Source of the DNA: Sporolactobacillus mangiferae
GTDB taxonomy: Bacteria > Bacillota > Bacilli > Bacillales > Sporolactobacillaceae
Direction of reading: 5' to 3'
Length of the DNA stretch: 64,000 nt
Assembly: GCF_023336505.1 (NCBI RefSeq)
Contig: NZ_JAMAST010000001.1
Location: 310,001 to 374,000 of the forward strand
Part shown: one piece after another, positions 45,859 through 56,278 of the stretch
Layout of the letters: every line of letters starts with the position of its first letter
Position numbering within the stretch: the first letter of the stretch is position 1
Notes under the pieces: model-generated
What the model was told of the DNA's origin: nothing
Database searches by the model: none
What the model saw: only the letters and a program-made list of their open reading frames with translations
Position numbers and translations under genes: made by a program

Positions 45859-47285
45859 TTCGCAGCCGCCATCCTTTCCTGTGTCTCTTTTGCAAACACC
45901 TTACCGGGATTCATGATGCCGCTTGGATCAATCGATTGCTTGATTTCCCTCATTACATCAACGCCTGCTTTTCCCAGTTTCCATTCAAGATATGGTGCTT
46001 TGGTTGCGCCGACCCCATGTTCGCCGGTTAAGGTACCGCCCAGTTCAATGGCCTTCTCAAAAATTTCCGCGAATGCTTCTTCCACCCGCCCCATTTCCTC
46101 ATGATCACGTGCATCAGTCAGGCAGGTCGGGTGCAGATTACCATCGCCCGCATGGCCAAATGTTGACATACGGACCTGATATTTCATGGCAATGTCAGCG
46201 ATCGCGCGAACCATCGGCGCTATTTTCGAACGGGGAACCGTCGCATCTTCCAAAATGGTTGTCGGTTTCAGACGTGCAAGAGCACTGAGTGCAGACCGTC
46301 TCGCGGTTGCCAGCTTTTCAGCTTCTTCATCTGACGCGGCAAGCTGGACATCGATCGCCTGCTCTTCACGGCAAATTTGTGCAATCTGATGAATATCACG
46401 AGCAACAATTTCTTTTGGACCGTCCTGAACAATTAATAAAATCGCTTTTACATTAGTCGGAAGCCCAATGTGTGCAAAATCTTCGACTGCCCGGATCGTA
46501 TCCTGATCAAGAAATTCCAGTGTAACAGGAATAATTTTATGTGCAATGATTGCTGAAACCGAACGCCCGGCCGCTTCAATATCCTGATAGAGGGCGAGTA
46601 TTGTTTTCTGCGTTTCCGGCTTTGGTATCAGTTTGAGTGTGGCTTCAGTGATCACGCCAAGCGTACCTTCCGAACCGACAAAAAGATGCGTCAGATCATA
46701 GCCGGCAACGTCCTTTGTCAGTTTGCCTCCTGTACGAATCAACGCTCCGTTTGGCAGCGCGATTTGAAGTGCCATGACGTAATCCTTTGTGACCCCGTAT
46801 TTCAAACCGCGCAGTCCACCGGAATTTTCAGCAAGATTACCTCCAATCGTCGAGATTTTCATCGAACTGGGGTCCGGAGGATAAAACAGATCTTCCTTTT
46901 CGACAAGATCTGCAATACTTTTGGTGATCACGCCCGGCTGTACCGTAACGGTTAAATTCTCTTTATCCAGTTCCAGAATACGATTTAAATGCTTCGTAAG
47001 CAGAACGATGCCGCCCTGAACAGGACACGTATCCGCGCATAGATTTGTACCGGAGCCACGTGTATACACAGGCGTTGATGTTTCGCTGCATTTCTTCAGA
47101 ATTGCGGCAACTTCTTCTGCAGATCGCGGAGAGACGACAAAATCAGGCAGCGACTGGAAGTTCGGCGTCGCGTCATAAGAATAAGCAAGCCTTATACTCG
47201 TTGAATCGTCCACATTTTCGGTCCCCGTAATATCCATCAGTTGTTTTTTTAATGTCTCGAGTTTTTTCCCCCGTTTTGACGCCAT
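45855..47285 (-). CDS. glcD: Glycolate oxidase FAD subunit
   Basis: A 476-aa FAD-linked oxidase of the VAO/GlcD type. The FAD-binding half shows VYTRGSGTNLCADTCPV, TIGGNLAENSGGLRGLKYG and LFVGSEGTLGVITEATL; the C-terminal part ends with FGHAGDGNLHP and EHGVGATKAPYL, the conserved substrate-site motifs. The start at 47285 (MASKRGKKL) follows GGAGGTTTATGT; an upstream ATG would place the site inside the gene. A cre site lies between promoter and gene, so CcpA repression is likely. Confidence 0.93.
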   Translation of the reverse strand: MASKRGKKLETLKKQLMDITGTENVDDSTSIRLAYSYDATPNFQSLPDFVVSPRSAEEVAAILKKCSETSTPVYTRGSGTNLCADTCPVQGGIVLLTKHLNRILELDKENLTVTVQPGVITKSIADLVEKEDLFYPPDPSSMKISTIGGNLAENSGGLRGLKYGVTKDYVMALQIALPNGALIRTGGKLTKDVAGYDLTHLFVGSEGTLGVITEATLKLIPKPETQKTILALYQDIEAAGRSVSAIIAHKIIPVTLEFLDQDTIRAVEDFAHIGLPTNVKAILLIVQDGPKEIVARDIHQIAQICREEQAIDVQLAASDEEAEKLATARRSALSALARLKPTTILEDATVPRSKIAPMVRAIADIAMKYQVRMSTFGHAGDGNLHPTCLTDARDHEEMGRVEEAFAEIFEKAIELGGTLTGEHGVGATKAPYLEWKLGKAGVDVMREIKQSIDPSGIMNPGKVFAKETQERMAAAK

Positions 47286-47308
47286 ACATAAACCTCCGTT
47301 CATTAATT

Positions 47309-47336
47309 TGTAAGCGTTTTCTTATCTAATTATAAT
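47309..47336 (-). promoter_or_regulatory. glcD promoter -10 with downstream cre site
   Basis: On minus, AGAAAACGCTTACA (47309-47322) closely fits the CcpA cre consensus. TATAAT at 47331-47336 lies just upstream of it. A cre located between -10 and start codon normally acts as a roadblock/repressor site. Confidence 0.65.
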
Positions 47337-47472
47337 CCTTCTATTGGCTATATTCCATTAAAAATTTTCACATTTACGTCACATTTTTCAAATCAGATTG
47401 TACGTTAAACTACACGGCCGTCCATCGCCAAAAAGGAGGATTTCCCGGGGAAAATGAATCGGGAGTAAAATG

Positions 47473-47690
47473 TTAGAAAACCTGGCTTCCACGTTGTGCA
47501 CAGAACGTACTTTCACAGGATGCCGTTTGACTGCGATTTACCGACCATTCGCCGCTATTTACCGGTCATTCCTTCAGCATGATTTACCGGTCAGCGGGCG
47601 CTTTCACAGTTTTCGACCAGAGTCGTTGATCTATTTATTTTGTTGGCATCGGCGCTTCCGTTGCTCGCTTGCCGCGGGCGCACCGCACCC
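47473..47690 (-). repeat. Dispersed intergenic repeat, copy G
   Basis: It begins at TTAGAAAA (47473) with a CCTGGCTTCC junction that joins a short-class end to the long-class CACGTTGTGCACAG block. It carries three units of the 21-bp type (47535, 47555 and 47581) and the TTGTTGGCATCGGCGCTTC block. Sense strand minus, as for glcD and copZ. Confidence 0.8.
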
Positions 47691-47721
47691 CTCAATCAGG
47701 TCATGGATGTTTCTTTACTCT

Positions 47722-47768
47722 TGTAAAAAGAAAAGGATGGCTCATCGTCAAAAGACTTGAGGCATCCT
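47722..47768 (-). terminator. Terminator of the copA-copZ unit
   Basis: On minus AGGATGCCTCA pairs with TGAGCCATCCT (one bulge) and is followed by TTTCTTTTT. Confidence 0.75.
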
Positions 47769-47783
47769 CATTTTGTCAGCTTA

Positions 47784-47996
47784 TTATTTAACAACATCAT
47801 AGCCTTGATCTTCAATGGCATCTTTCATTTGCAAAAAGTCAACTTTATTTTCATCATAACGAATATCGACCTTGCCGCTTGCCAGGTCAACATCAACATC
47901 GGATACACCGTCCAGCTCTTTCAGTGCGCCGCTTACGGCCATTTTGCAGTGACCGCAGCTCATTCCTTTAACTTCTAATGTACGTTCAGCCAACAT
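47784..47996 (-). CDS. copZ: Copper chaperone CopZ
   Basis: A 70-aa heavy-metal-associated domain. The Cu(I) site is GMSCGHC with C14 and C17. It carries cytosolic copper to CopA. The start at 47996 follows AAGGAGGTGAG; the longer open frame overlaps copA. It sits 33 bp downstream of copA. Confidence 0.95.
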   Translation of the reverse strand: MLAERTLEVKGMSCGHCKMAVSGALKELDGVSDVDVDLASGKVDIRYDENKVDFLQMKDAIEDQGYDVVK

Positions 47997-48028
47997 ACTC
48001 ACCTCCTTAAAGGACCTGTGTCCATTCT

Positions 48029-50416
48029 CTATACACGCATTCGCTTTAATCGCAAACTGTTGGCGACAACGGAAACGGAACTGAATGCCATTGCAGCTCC
48101 GGCGACCCATGGTGCAAGCAGTCCAAGCGCGGCTACCGGTATGCCAATCGTATTGTAGAAAAGTGCCCAGAAAAGATTCTGTCTGATGTTGTGCATCGTT
48201 TTCTTACTTAACTCGAGTGCTTTGGTTACATGGAGCAGATCGCCGCCAACCAGAGTAACATCCGCGGCCTCAATAGCCACATCTGTTCCCGTGCCGATTG
48301 CCATTCCGATATCAGCAACAGCGAGCGCGGGCGCATCGTTTATTCCATCGCCGACCATGGCAACGCTGAGACCCTGGTCCTGAAGTTCGCGCACCTTTGC
48401 CGCTTTATCTTCCGGCAGTACTTCCGCAAATACATGGTCAATCCCTACTTTCTTCGCAATCGCCTCAGCGGTGCGCTGATTGTCACCGGTCACCATATAA
48501 ACACTGATTCCGCGCGCTTTTAGTGCGTTAATAGCAGCAACCGATGATTCCTTGATCGTATCCGCAACAGCGAGCAGACCGGCAAATGTGCTGTCCACGC
48601 TTGCAAACATGACGGTTTTCCCCTCGGATTCCAGACGAAGCGCGTCATCCAGTGCCTGATGGAAGGTGATTCCTTCTCTGCTCATCAATCGCCGCGTCCC
48701 GATAACGACCCGTTTCCCCGAAACCGTCGCAGATGCGCCCATTCCCATATGTGCTTCAAATTGTTCCGCTTTTGGCAGATCATCGCCCGTATAGGCGGCA
48801 GTAATCGCTCTTCCAAGCGGATGTTCACTTGCGCGTTCAGCCGCCGCTGCAAGTTTCAGGAGTTCCACGCGGCTCAGGCTGCCGAACAGAACCACATCGG
48901 TTACCTCAGGCTTGCCATTTGTAAGCGTCCCGGTTTTGTCAAACATAATGGACTGCAAATGATGTGTGGTTTCCAGATATTCGCCGCCCTTGAATAAAAT
49001 GCCATGCTCGGCAGCTTTTCCCGTACCGACCATGATAGAAGTCGGCGTCGCCAGACCGAGCGCACACGGGCAGGCAATCACGAGTACACTGATCGATGCA
49101 GCAAGTGCCATATCCCATTGGCCTGGTTGAATACCAGCGAACCATACAATAAATACGACAAGCGCGATCACGGTAACGATCGGCACGAAAATACCGGAAA
49201 TATTATCGGCAAGCCTTTGTATCGGAGCCTTGGATCCCTGTGCTTCTTCGACAATACGGACAATTCCTGCAAGAGCTGTATCCTTACCGACTTTTTCAGC
49301 CTTCATCAAAAAAGAACCCGTTGTGTTGACAGTAGCCCCAATCAAGGCATCACCCTGCCGTTTCATAACTGGCAACGATTCACCGGTTATCATCGACTCG
49401 TCAACGGCGGAATCGCCTTCAACAACAATGCCGTCTACCGGTATTTTCTCACCTGGACGGACACGGAGCACGTCGCCGACTTTCACCTGATCAATGGGTA
49501 CACGTTTTTCCGCGCCCCGCTCAATCCGTGTCGCTACTTTGGCCTGCAGATTCATCAATTCAGATATGGCTGTTGTCGTCTGTCGTTTTGCGAGTGTCTC
49601 CAGATATTTTCCAAGTAAAACGAGCGTAATTAAAACAGCACTCGTTTCATAATACAGAGATGGATGATGCACGTTCGCAATCTGATAACGCACAGTTTGA
49701 ACAACACTGTAGAAATAAGCCGCACTCGTTCCAAGCGCGATGAGCACATCCATATTCGCGCTCTTATTGAGCAGTGCCCTGATCGCGCCATTATAAAACG
49801 GCCAGCCGATATAAAACTGTACAATGGACGCCAGTACGAACTGAACCCACGGATTCATGAGCAGCATCGGTTCGGGCCCGTGATAAAAAGGAAGGTGTGC
49901 CGCCATGGTCAGAAGAAGAGGAAACGAAAGCACTGATGAGAGAATCAATTGGTTTCGTTTTCTCCGCACTTCCTGTTTTTTCATCCCTTCAGTACGATCC
50001 TTCTTCATTGCCGCATGGTAACCAAGCTTGTTTATTTTTTCAATCATTGCTTCCGGTTCTGTAAATCCCGGTTGATAGTCAACCATTGCCGATTCTGTCG
50101 TCAGATTCACGACAGCGGATCTAATGCCCGGCAATCGGTTCAGCCCTTTTTCAATTCTTGTCGCGCAGGATGCACAGGTCATTCCAGTGATCGATAATTC
50201 CACGCGCGAGCTGGCAACTCCGTAACCCAGTTTCTCGATTTTTTCAGATAAATCGGCAGGTCTGATCTTTTGATCGTCATAGTCAACCTTTGCCTTCTCT
50301 AAAGCTAAATTAACATGTGCGGATACGCCGTCCACCCGGTTCAACATTCGTTCAATCCGATTGGAGCAAGCAGCACAAGTCATTCCGGTAATCCCGATGT
50401 TTGCCGTTTTTTTCAT
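48029..50416 (-). CDS. copA: Copper-exporting P1B-type ATPase CopA
   Basis: A 795-aa Cu(I) exporter. There are two N-terminal HMA domains (GMTCAAC with C14/C17; GMTCASC with C81/C84), the membrane CPC motif in [12 protein letters not shown], the phosphorylation site DKTGTLTNG and the hinge [16 protein letters not shown]. This is the two-HMA type found in Bacillus. AAAGGAG precedes the ATG. It is separated from csoR by 289 bp that include a three-copy 14-bp tandem repeat, so its transcription may be partly independent of the csoR promoter. Confidence 0.98.
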   Translation of the reverse strand: MKKTANIGITGMTCAACSNRIERMLNRVDGVSAHVNLALEKAKVDYDDQKIRPADLSEKIEKLGYGVASSRVELSITGMTCASCATRIEKGLNRLPGIRSAVVNLTTESAMVDYQPGFTEPEAMIEKINKLGYHAAMKKDRTEGMKKQEVRRKRNQLILSSVLSFPLLLTMAAHLPFYHGPEPMLLMNPWVQFVLASIVQFYIGWPFYNGAIRALLNKSANMDVLIALGTSAAYFYSVVQTVRYQIANVHHPSLYYETSAVLITLVLLGKYLETLAKRQTTTAISELMNLQAKVATRIERGAEKRVPIDQVKVGDVLRVRPGEKIPVDGIVVEGDSAVDESMITGESLPVMKRQGDALIGATVNTTGSFLMKAEKVGKDTALAGIVRIVEEAQGSKAPIQRLADNISGIFVPIVTVIALVVFIVWFAGIQPGQWDMALAASISVLVIACPCALGLATPTSIMVGTGKAAEHGILFKGGEYLETTHHLQSIMFDKTGTLTNGKPEVTDVVLFGSLSRVELLKLAAAAERASEHPLGRAITAAYTGDDLPKAEQFEAHMGMGASATVSGKRVVIGTRRLMSREGITFHQALDDALRLESEGKTVMFASVDSTFAGLLAVADTIKESSVAAINALKARGISVYMVTGDNQRTAEAIAKKVGIDHVFAEVLPEDKAAKVRELQDQGLSVAMVGDGINDAPALAVADIGMAIGTGTDVAIEAADVTLVGGDLLHVTKALELSKKTMHNIRQNLFWALFYNTIGIPVAALGLLAPWVAGAAMAFSSVSVVANSLRLKRMRV

Positions 50417-50526
50417 TGCCGCTTCTCCTTTCTACGTTTTCTTCATATGTCATTTGGACTCTATGAACCTGTACTATTTTAATTTTTGCTGCGGTGTACC
50501 GAAATGCTGCCCATCATTTCACCATT

Positions 50527-50568
50527 TATAACAATTCAGCTATAACAATTCAGCTATAACAATTCAGC
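50527..50568. repeat. Three perfect tandem copies of a 14-bp unit upstream of copA
   Basis: TATAACAATTCAGC is repeated at 50527, 50541 and 50555 without mismatch. On the copA (minus) strand each unit contains GAATTGTTATA, which is -10-like. It lies in the csoR-copA spacer, about 110 bp before the copA start. Confidence 0.9.
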
Positions 50569-50705
50569 CTGGATCACGCGGGCGATAAAACACGTTATAC
50601 CGAAACATCCATTATTTAAGCACGGGTTACCAAAAGACGTAAAAAGTGTACCGTTTTCACAAATATGCGGGCCAGTGAAAAAAGTACTGTTTTCTAACAG
50701 AGCCA

Positions 50706-51056
50706 TTATTTAAAATGTTTCAACACATTCACCAGTTCATTAATCTGTTCTTCGCCACGTCCTTCTTTAACAGCTTTTGTGACGCATGATTTTGCATGTC
50801 GCTCAAGCACTGAAAAGGAAATCTTTTTCAGTGCAGCCTGAATGGCGGAAAGCTGAATCAGAATATCAACACAATAGCGGTCCTCATCCACCATTTTTTC
50901 AATACCATGGACTTGCCCCGCGACACGTTTCAAACGATTTAAGATCTTGCGCTTTTCTTCGGAAGTCCGGGGCACGAGCGGCATCCGGTTTTCCGTATTT
51001 TCTATTTGCGGATGCACATGCTCTGAGCATGCACAGGTTTCTTTAAACTCGCTCAT
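50706..51056 (-). CDS. csoR: Copper-sensing transcriptional repressor CsoR
   Basis: A 116-aa four-helix repressor of the DUF156 family. The Cu(I) ligands are visible as Cys in YCVDILIQL and His/Cys in ERHAKSCV, the C-H-C triad. Apo-CsoR binds its operator and lets go when Cu(I) is bound. The start at 51056 follows GAGGGGAGG; the longer open frame crosses the operator and promoter. It has its own promoter with an embedded operator and lies upstream of copA-copZ. Confidence 0.93.
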   Translation of the reverse strand: MSEFKETCACSEHVHPQIENTENRMPLVPRTSEEKRKILNRLKRVAGQVHGIEKMVDEDRYCVDILIQLSAIQAALKKISFSVLERHAKSCVTKAVKEGRGEEQINELVNVLKHFK

Positions 51057-51078
51057 CAAATGCCTCCCCTCAAAGAAC

Positions 51079-51106
51079 ATTATACCCCCACAGGGTATAA
51101 TGTCAA
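51079..51106 (-). promoter_or_regulatory. csoR promoter with CsoR operator in the spacer
   Basis: On minus, TTGACA (51101-51106) and TATAAT (51079-51084) are 16 bp apart. The inverted repeat ATTATACCC/GGGTATAAT (51079-51101) covers the spacer and -10, with the GC-rich centre CCCTGTGGGGG typical of CsoR sites. Repressor binding would block RNA polymerase. Confidence 0.85.
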
Positions 51107-51121
51107 TGCATCTGTTCAGTA

Positions 51122-51209
51122 TTAGAAAATTTGGCTTTGCCAAGCCTTTGATACAGGCAAAGCCGCCGGCGCACTTATATTATAATCCGCCGAATTTTAA
51201 ACTTTCTTA
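51122..51209 (-). repeat. Dispersed intergenic repeat, short 88-bp class, copy H
   Basis: It has the same length and ends as 31425-31512. The perfect arms are GGCTTTGCC and GGCAAAGCC where the other copy has GGCTTCGCC and GGCGAAGCC, i.e. a compensated base-pair change. It lies between csoR and glpD, both minus. Confidence 0.9.
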
Positions 51210-51210
51210 C

Positions 51211-51254
51211 AAAAAAAAGACAGCATGCCCGTTCAAATGGACAGGAACTGTCTG
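51211..51254 (-). terminator. Terminator of glpD
   Basis: AGACAG and CTGTCT arms with an inner GTCC...GGGC stem, then eight T residues on minus. Confidence 0.75.
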
Positions 51255-51281
51255 TTAGTAAGACTTGCAGTTTGTTCTGAA

Positions 51282-52961
51282 TCACAAATCCGTGCTGTGC
51301 GTGTCATAATCAGAAGCTTCGCTGATCGACTGAAGCAGATCAGCTGCATCACGCTTCCTTTGCTCTGCAGGCCAATTTAAAAAATCAGCCATAAATTGAA
51401 TGACCGGCTTCGCCCATCGTCTTGCCTCATCAATTGCGAAAAGTGTCATACCCGAACGTCGTGTAAAGTAATCCACGGATGTGACCACCATTTCTTCTTC
51501 CAGCGCATATTGAACCGTGGCCAAAAGTGCCTGCGGTAATTGGTATTTCTGTGCTGTTTCACCATTTTTCCTGACATAATCAAAGAGCGTTTCGGTGTTT
51601 GATCCATACTTTTCAGCAAGCTTCTTTGCCTCTTTTTCGTTCAGCCCTGCACGCATACCGAATGAAACCTGCTTCCGTACATAATCCATGAAATGCGCGG
51701 ATCCGCCAAAATGCCCACCGGATAAGGCGATATGCGCGGTCTGGCAGGCAGGAAATGATCGTCCTGTCTCTTCATGGATCTGCTTTGTAACCGTGTCAAC
51801 AACACGTTCAGCCATTTTTCGATAGCCGGTCAGCTTTCCTCCGGCAATTGAAATAAGCCCTGAAGCGGAAATAAATATTTCGTCTTTCCGAGATATTTCC
51901 GAAGGCGATTTCCCCTCTTCCTGAATAAGCGGCCGAACACCCGCCCAGCTTGATTCGACGTCATCCGCCGTTAAATGAACCGATGGAAACATACCGTTAA
52001 TCGCCTCCAGAATATAATCGCGATCCGCAGCCGTCGGTTTGGGATCAATCGGCCAATGCGCATAAGTGGTATCCGTCGTTCCCGCATAAACCTTCCCATC
52101 ACGAGGAATGACAAAGATCATTCGATGATCACCATTCGGTGTATCAAAATAAATGGCCTGTTTCGCGGGAAAACGTGTCCCATCAATCACGATATGCACC
52201 CCTTTGGTCAGATGAAGATGCTTGCCCTTGTTCGAATGATCCATTTCACGAATTGTATCCACCCACGGCCCGGCAGCATTCACTATTTTTCTGGCAAACA
52301 CCCGATATTCCTTTTTCGTCAGCCGGTCGACAAGGCGTACACCAATGATTTTCTTGTTCTGGTCATAGACTAAATCTTCGACTTTGGCATAATTCACCGG
52401 AAGCGCTCCACGTGCTGCGGCTTCTTTGATGACTTCGATAGTCAGTCGCGCATCATCCGTGCGGTATTCGACATAGTATCCGCTGCCTTTCAATCCCTCT
52501 CTTTTCAGCAACGGCTCCTTTTCCAAAGTCTCCGCGCGATTGAGCATCACGCGCCGTTCGTCCTTTCTCACACCAGCAAGAAAATCATAAATTTTGAGCC
52601 CGATCGATGTTGAGAAACGTCCGAAGGTTCCGCGCTTATACACGGGCAGCAGCATCTTCTCAGGTGTTGTCACATGTGGCGCATTTTCATAAACAATGGC
52701 ACGCTCTTTACCAACTTCGGAAACAACCTTCACTTCCAGTTGTTTTAGATAACGCAAGCCTCCGTGAACCAGTTTTGTCGAACGGCTTGATGTCCCGCCG
52801 GCAAAATCCTGCATGTCGGCCAGACCAACATTTAAACCGCGAACCGTGGCATCGAGTGCGATACCCGCGCCGGTAATGCCACCGCCGATCACAAACAAGT
52901 CGAGAGGTTCATCGGTCATTTTTTCTAAAATATCCATTCTGTTTGAAGAAGAAAGTTTCAT
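51282..52961 (-). CDS. glpD: Aerobic glycerol-3-phosphate dehydrogenase (FAD)
   Basis: A 559-aa membrane-associated flavoenzyme oxidising glycerol-3-phosphate to dihydroxyacetone phosphate with quinone as acceptor. The FAD dinucleotide motif VIGGGITGAG is at about residues 24-33, followed by SSRSTKLVHGGLRYL. The C-terminal helical domain of this family is present. GGAGGAATAAAT precedes the ATG. It is the last gene of the glp cluster and has its own leader terminator, so readthrough depends on GlpP. Confidence 0.97.
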   Translation of the reverse strand: MKLSSSNRMDILEKMTDEPLDLFVIGGGITGAGIALDATVRGLNVGLADMQDFAGGTSSRSTKLVHGGLRYLKQLEVKVVSEVGKERAIVYENAPHVTTPEKMLLPVYKRGTFGRFSTSIGLKIYDFLAGVRKDERRVMLNRAETLEKEPLLKREGLKGSGYYVEYRTDDARLTIEVIKEAAARGALPVNYAKVEDLVYDQNKKIIGVRLVDRLTKKEYRVFARKIVNAAGPWVDTIREMDHSNKGKHLHLTKGVHIVIDGTRFPAKQAIYFDTPNGDHRMIFVIPRDGKVYAGTTDTTYAHWPIDPKPTAADRDYILEAINGMFPSVHLTADDVESSWAGVRPLIQEEGKSPSEISRKDEIFISASGLISIAGGKLTGYRKMAERVVDTVTKQIHEETGRSFPACQTAHIALSGGHFGGSAHFMDYVRKQVSFGMRAGLNEKEAKKLAEKYGSNTETLFDYVRKNGETAQKYQLPQALLATVQYALEEEMVVTSVDYFTRRSGMTLFAIDEARRWAKPVIQFMADFLNWPAEQRKRDAADLLQSISEASDYDTHSTDL

Positions 52962-53015
52962 ATTTATTCCTCCGTTCTCATCGTTTAGTTATTATGCTCT
53001 CAAGGTGTCTATACA

Positions 53016-53072
53016 GAAAAAGACCACAAATACACTGGCGCATATTCGCAATATGTGTATTTTTGCGGTCTT
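53016..53072 (-). promoter_or_regulatory. GlpP-type antitermination leader of glpD
   Basis: On minus GACCGCAAAAATACAC and GTGTATTTGTGGTC form long near-perfect arms followed by TTTTTC, in the glpK-glpD gap. In B. subtilis the same gene is preceded by an inverted repeat at which GlpP with glycerol-3-phosphate prevents termination. It may also close the glpFK transcript. Confidence 0.75.
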
Positions 53073-53108
53073 TTCCCTGTCCATGGCCTTTATTAACTTG
53101 TCAATTAA

Positions 53109-54632
<1,524 letters not shown>

Positions 54633-55457
54633 TTAATAGTTTTTATCCCATACCCGATCCGGTGAAGCAGTCCCTGCCTTTGAGAAGAAAGCACCAATGA
54701 TCACAACGGCAAAAAGCGTGGCCGCGATCCAGAATGCAGGTACGATGTGTCCCTGAAAAAAAGCATTGTAAAATAGGGCACCAAAAACGCCGCCAAGTGC
54801 AGGTCCAATAACCGGAATCCATGCATAAGTCCAGTTCGAGCCACCCTTCCCCGCGATCGGCAGCAGAGCATGCGCAAGACGCGGCGCCAGATCCCTGGCC
54901 GGATTAATCGCGTAACCGGTTGTTCCGCCGAGCGCCATGCCAATCACGACAATTAAACAACCGACAATGAGCGGGTTCAGACCATGTGCAAACTGATTAG
55001 CACCAATCGCAAGAATGGAAAGAACAAGGACAAAGGTACCGATCGCTTCACTGAGCAGATTGGACCAGTTTTGCTTAATGGCTGGCCCCGTACAGAAGAT
55101 GCCGAGCTTTACAGCCGGATCTTTTGTTTCACGCCAATGCGGCAGATAATGCAAATAAACCACGCATGCGCCGAGAAATCCGCCGATCATCTGCGCAAGT
55201 ATATAGGCCGGAACCTCTTTCCAGGGAAATGCGCCAATTGTTGCCAACGCAAGCGTCAGTGCCGGGTTGAGATGTGCTCCGCTGAATTGGCCGACCGCAT
55301 AAGCACCGATCGCAACCGCGAGTCCCCAACCGATGGTAATGACAATCCATCCGGAATTTTTCGCATAAGATTTTGACAAATTGACTCCGGCACAAACACC
55401 GTCTCCAAGTATGATTAATATCATTGTGCCAATGAGTTCGCCTAGAAATCCAGACAT
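54633..55457 (-). CDS. glpF: Glycerol uptake facilitator (aquaglyceroporin)
   Basis: A 274-aa MIP-family channel, the length of B. subtilis GlpF. Six membrane segments flank the two NPA-type motifs HLNPAL (about residues 62-67) and INPARD (about 203-208). The aspartate after the second NPAR is the mark of glycerol rather than water channels. The start at 55457 (MSGFLGEL) follows AAAGGGTGATCG; four additional codons are possible. It is the first gene of the glpFK transcript, behind an antitermination leader and a cre-bearing promoter. Confidence 0.97.
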   Translation of the reverse strand: MSGFLGELIGTMILIILGDGVCAGVNLSKSYAKNSGWIVITIGWGLAVAIGAYAVGQFSGAHLNPALTLALATIGAFPWKEVPAYILAQMIGGFLGACVVYLHYLPHWRETKDPAVKLGIFCTGPAIKQNWSNLLSEAIGTFVLVLSILAIGANQFAHGLNPLIVGCLIVVIGMALGGTTGYAINPARDLAPRLAHALLPIAGKGGSNWTYAWIPVIGPALGGVFGALFYNAFFQGHIVPAFWIAATLFAVVIIGAFFSKAGTASPDRVWDKNY

Positions 55458-55517
55458 GATCACGATCACCCTTTGAAAAATTTTTAATGGCCGGCCTTCT
55501 TGCTTCTTTAGATCAAG

Positions 55518-55577
55518 TTCAAAAAAAATCCACGCCGAGTAGCTACAGGAATAGATACCTGCTCTCTTGCGTGGATG
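55518..55577 (-). promoter_or_regulatory. GlpP-type antitermination leader of glpF
   Basis: On minus ATCCACGC and GCGTGGAT enclose a second, nested stem (GAGAGCAGG/CCTG...CTC) and are followed by eight T residues. The position between promoter and glpF fits the known GlpP-responsive terminator of Bacillus. Confidence 0.85.
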
Positions 55578-55622
55578 ATTTCAATCTCATGATCCGCAGC
55601 ACTGCATGAACTTGATAGTTTA

Positions 55623-55652
55623 ATCATAGCCCATTTATGTAAGCGTTGTCAA
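55623..55652 (-). promoter_or_regulatory. glpF promoter with overlapping cre site
   Basis: On minus TTGACA (55647-55652) and TATGAT (55623-55628) are 18 bp apart. TGACAACGCTTACA (55638-55651) matches the cre consensus at all defined positions and overlaps the -35, so CcpA would compete with RNA polymerase. Confidence 0.85.
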
Positions 55653-55717
55653 TAAATTGTCACAAAAAATATTTATTTTGTTCACAACTGATCTGTTTCA
55701 AATCGAATTTCATCCAG

Positions 55718-56278
55718 TTAACGATTAATCGTTTTACGCCAAAGTTGCTCTTTTGAAGTGGAAACCGCTGCGGCACCTGAATCAAGTGCTGTTTTTACAT
55801 CGTCAGTCTCCCGAATCAATCCGCCGGCAATGACTGGGACAGGCAGCTTTTTACTAACTTCCCGAATTAAATCGGGAATAATGCCCGGAAGGAGTTCCAC
55901 CATATCCGGCCTGACCTGTTCAAAGAGATGATAGCCCGTCTCCAGTGAACGTGAATCAAGAAGAAACATGCGCTGCACAGTCGCCAGCCCGCGCTTCTTC
56001 CCGACTTCCAGTACTGTGCTTCGGGTTGATATCACTCCATATGGACGGATCTGCTGGCAAATAAACTCAGCCCCGGCAAGATCTGTTTTCAGTCCCTGAA
56101 TCAAATCCGCATGAATAAAAATACGTTTGTTTGCCTGTTTACCCATCTCCACCATCGTTTTGATTACCGAAAGATGGCTGTCCAAAATAATTAAATATTT
56201 AAATGGCTGCTGCAATAAGCGTTCGAAATTTTTCATATTATTGGCAGCAGGTACAATTTTTTGTTTTTCAAGCACCAT
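55718..56278 (-). CDS. glpP: Glycerol uptake operon antiterminator GlpP
   Basis: A 186-aa TIM-barrel RNA-binding antiterminator. With glycerol-3-phosphate it binds leader RNA of glpFK and glpD. Family motifs include LLPGIIPDLIREV and VIAGGLIRETDDVKTAL and the final GAAAVSTSKEQLW. GGGAGGAGACAGC precedes the ATG. It is first in the Bacillus-like order glpP, glpF, glpK, glpD, with its two target hairpins downstream. Confidence 0.95.
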   Translation of the reverse strand: MVLEKQKIVPAANNMKNFERLLQQPFKYLIILDSHLSVIKTMVEMGKQANKRIFIHADLIQGLKTDLAGAEFICQQIRPYGVISTRSTVLEVGKKRGLATVQRMFLLDSRSLETGYHLFEQVRPDMVELLPGIIPDLIREVSKKLPVPVIAGGLIRETDDVKTALDSGAAAVSTSKEQLWRKTINR

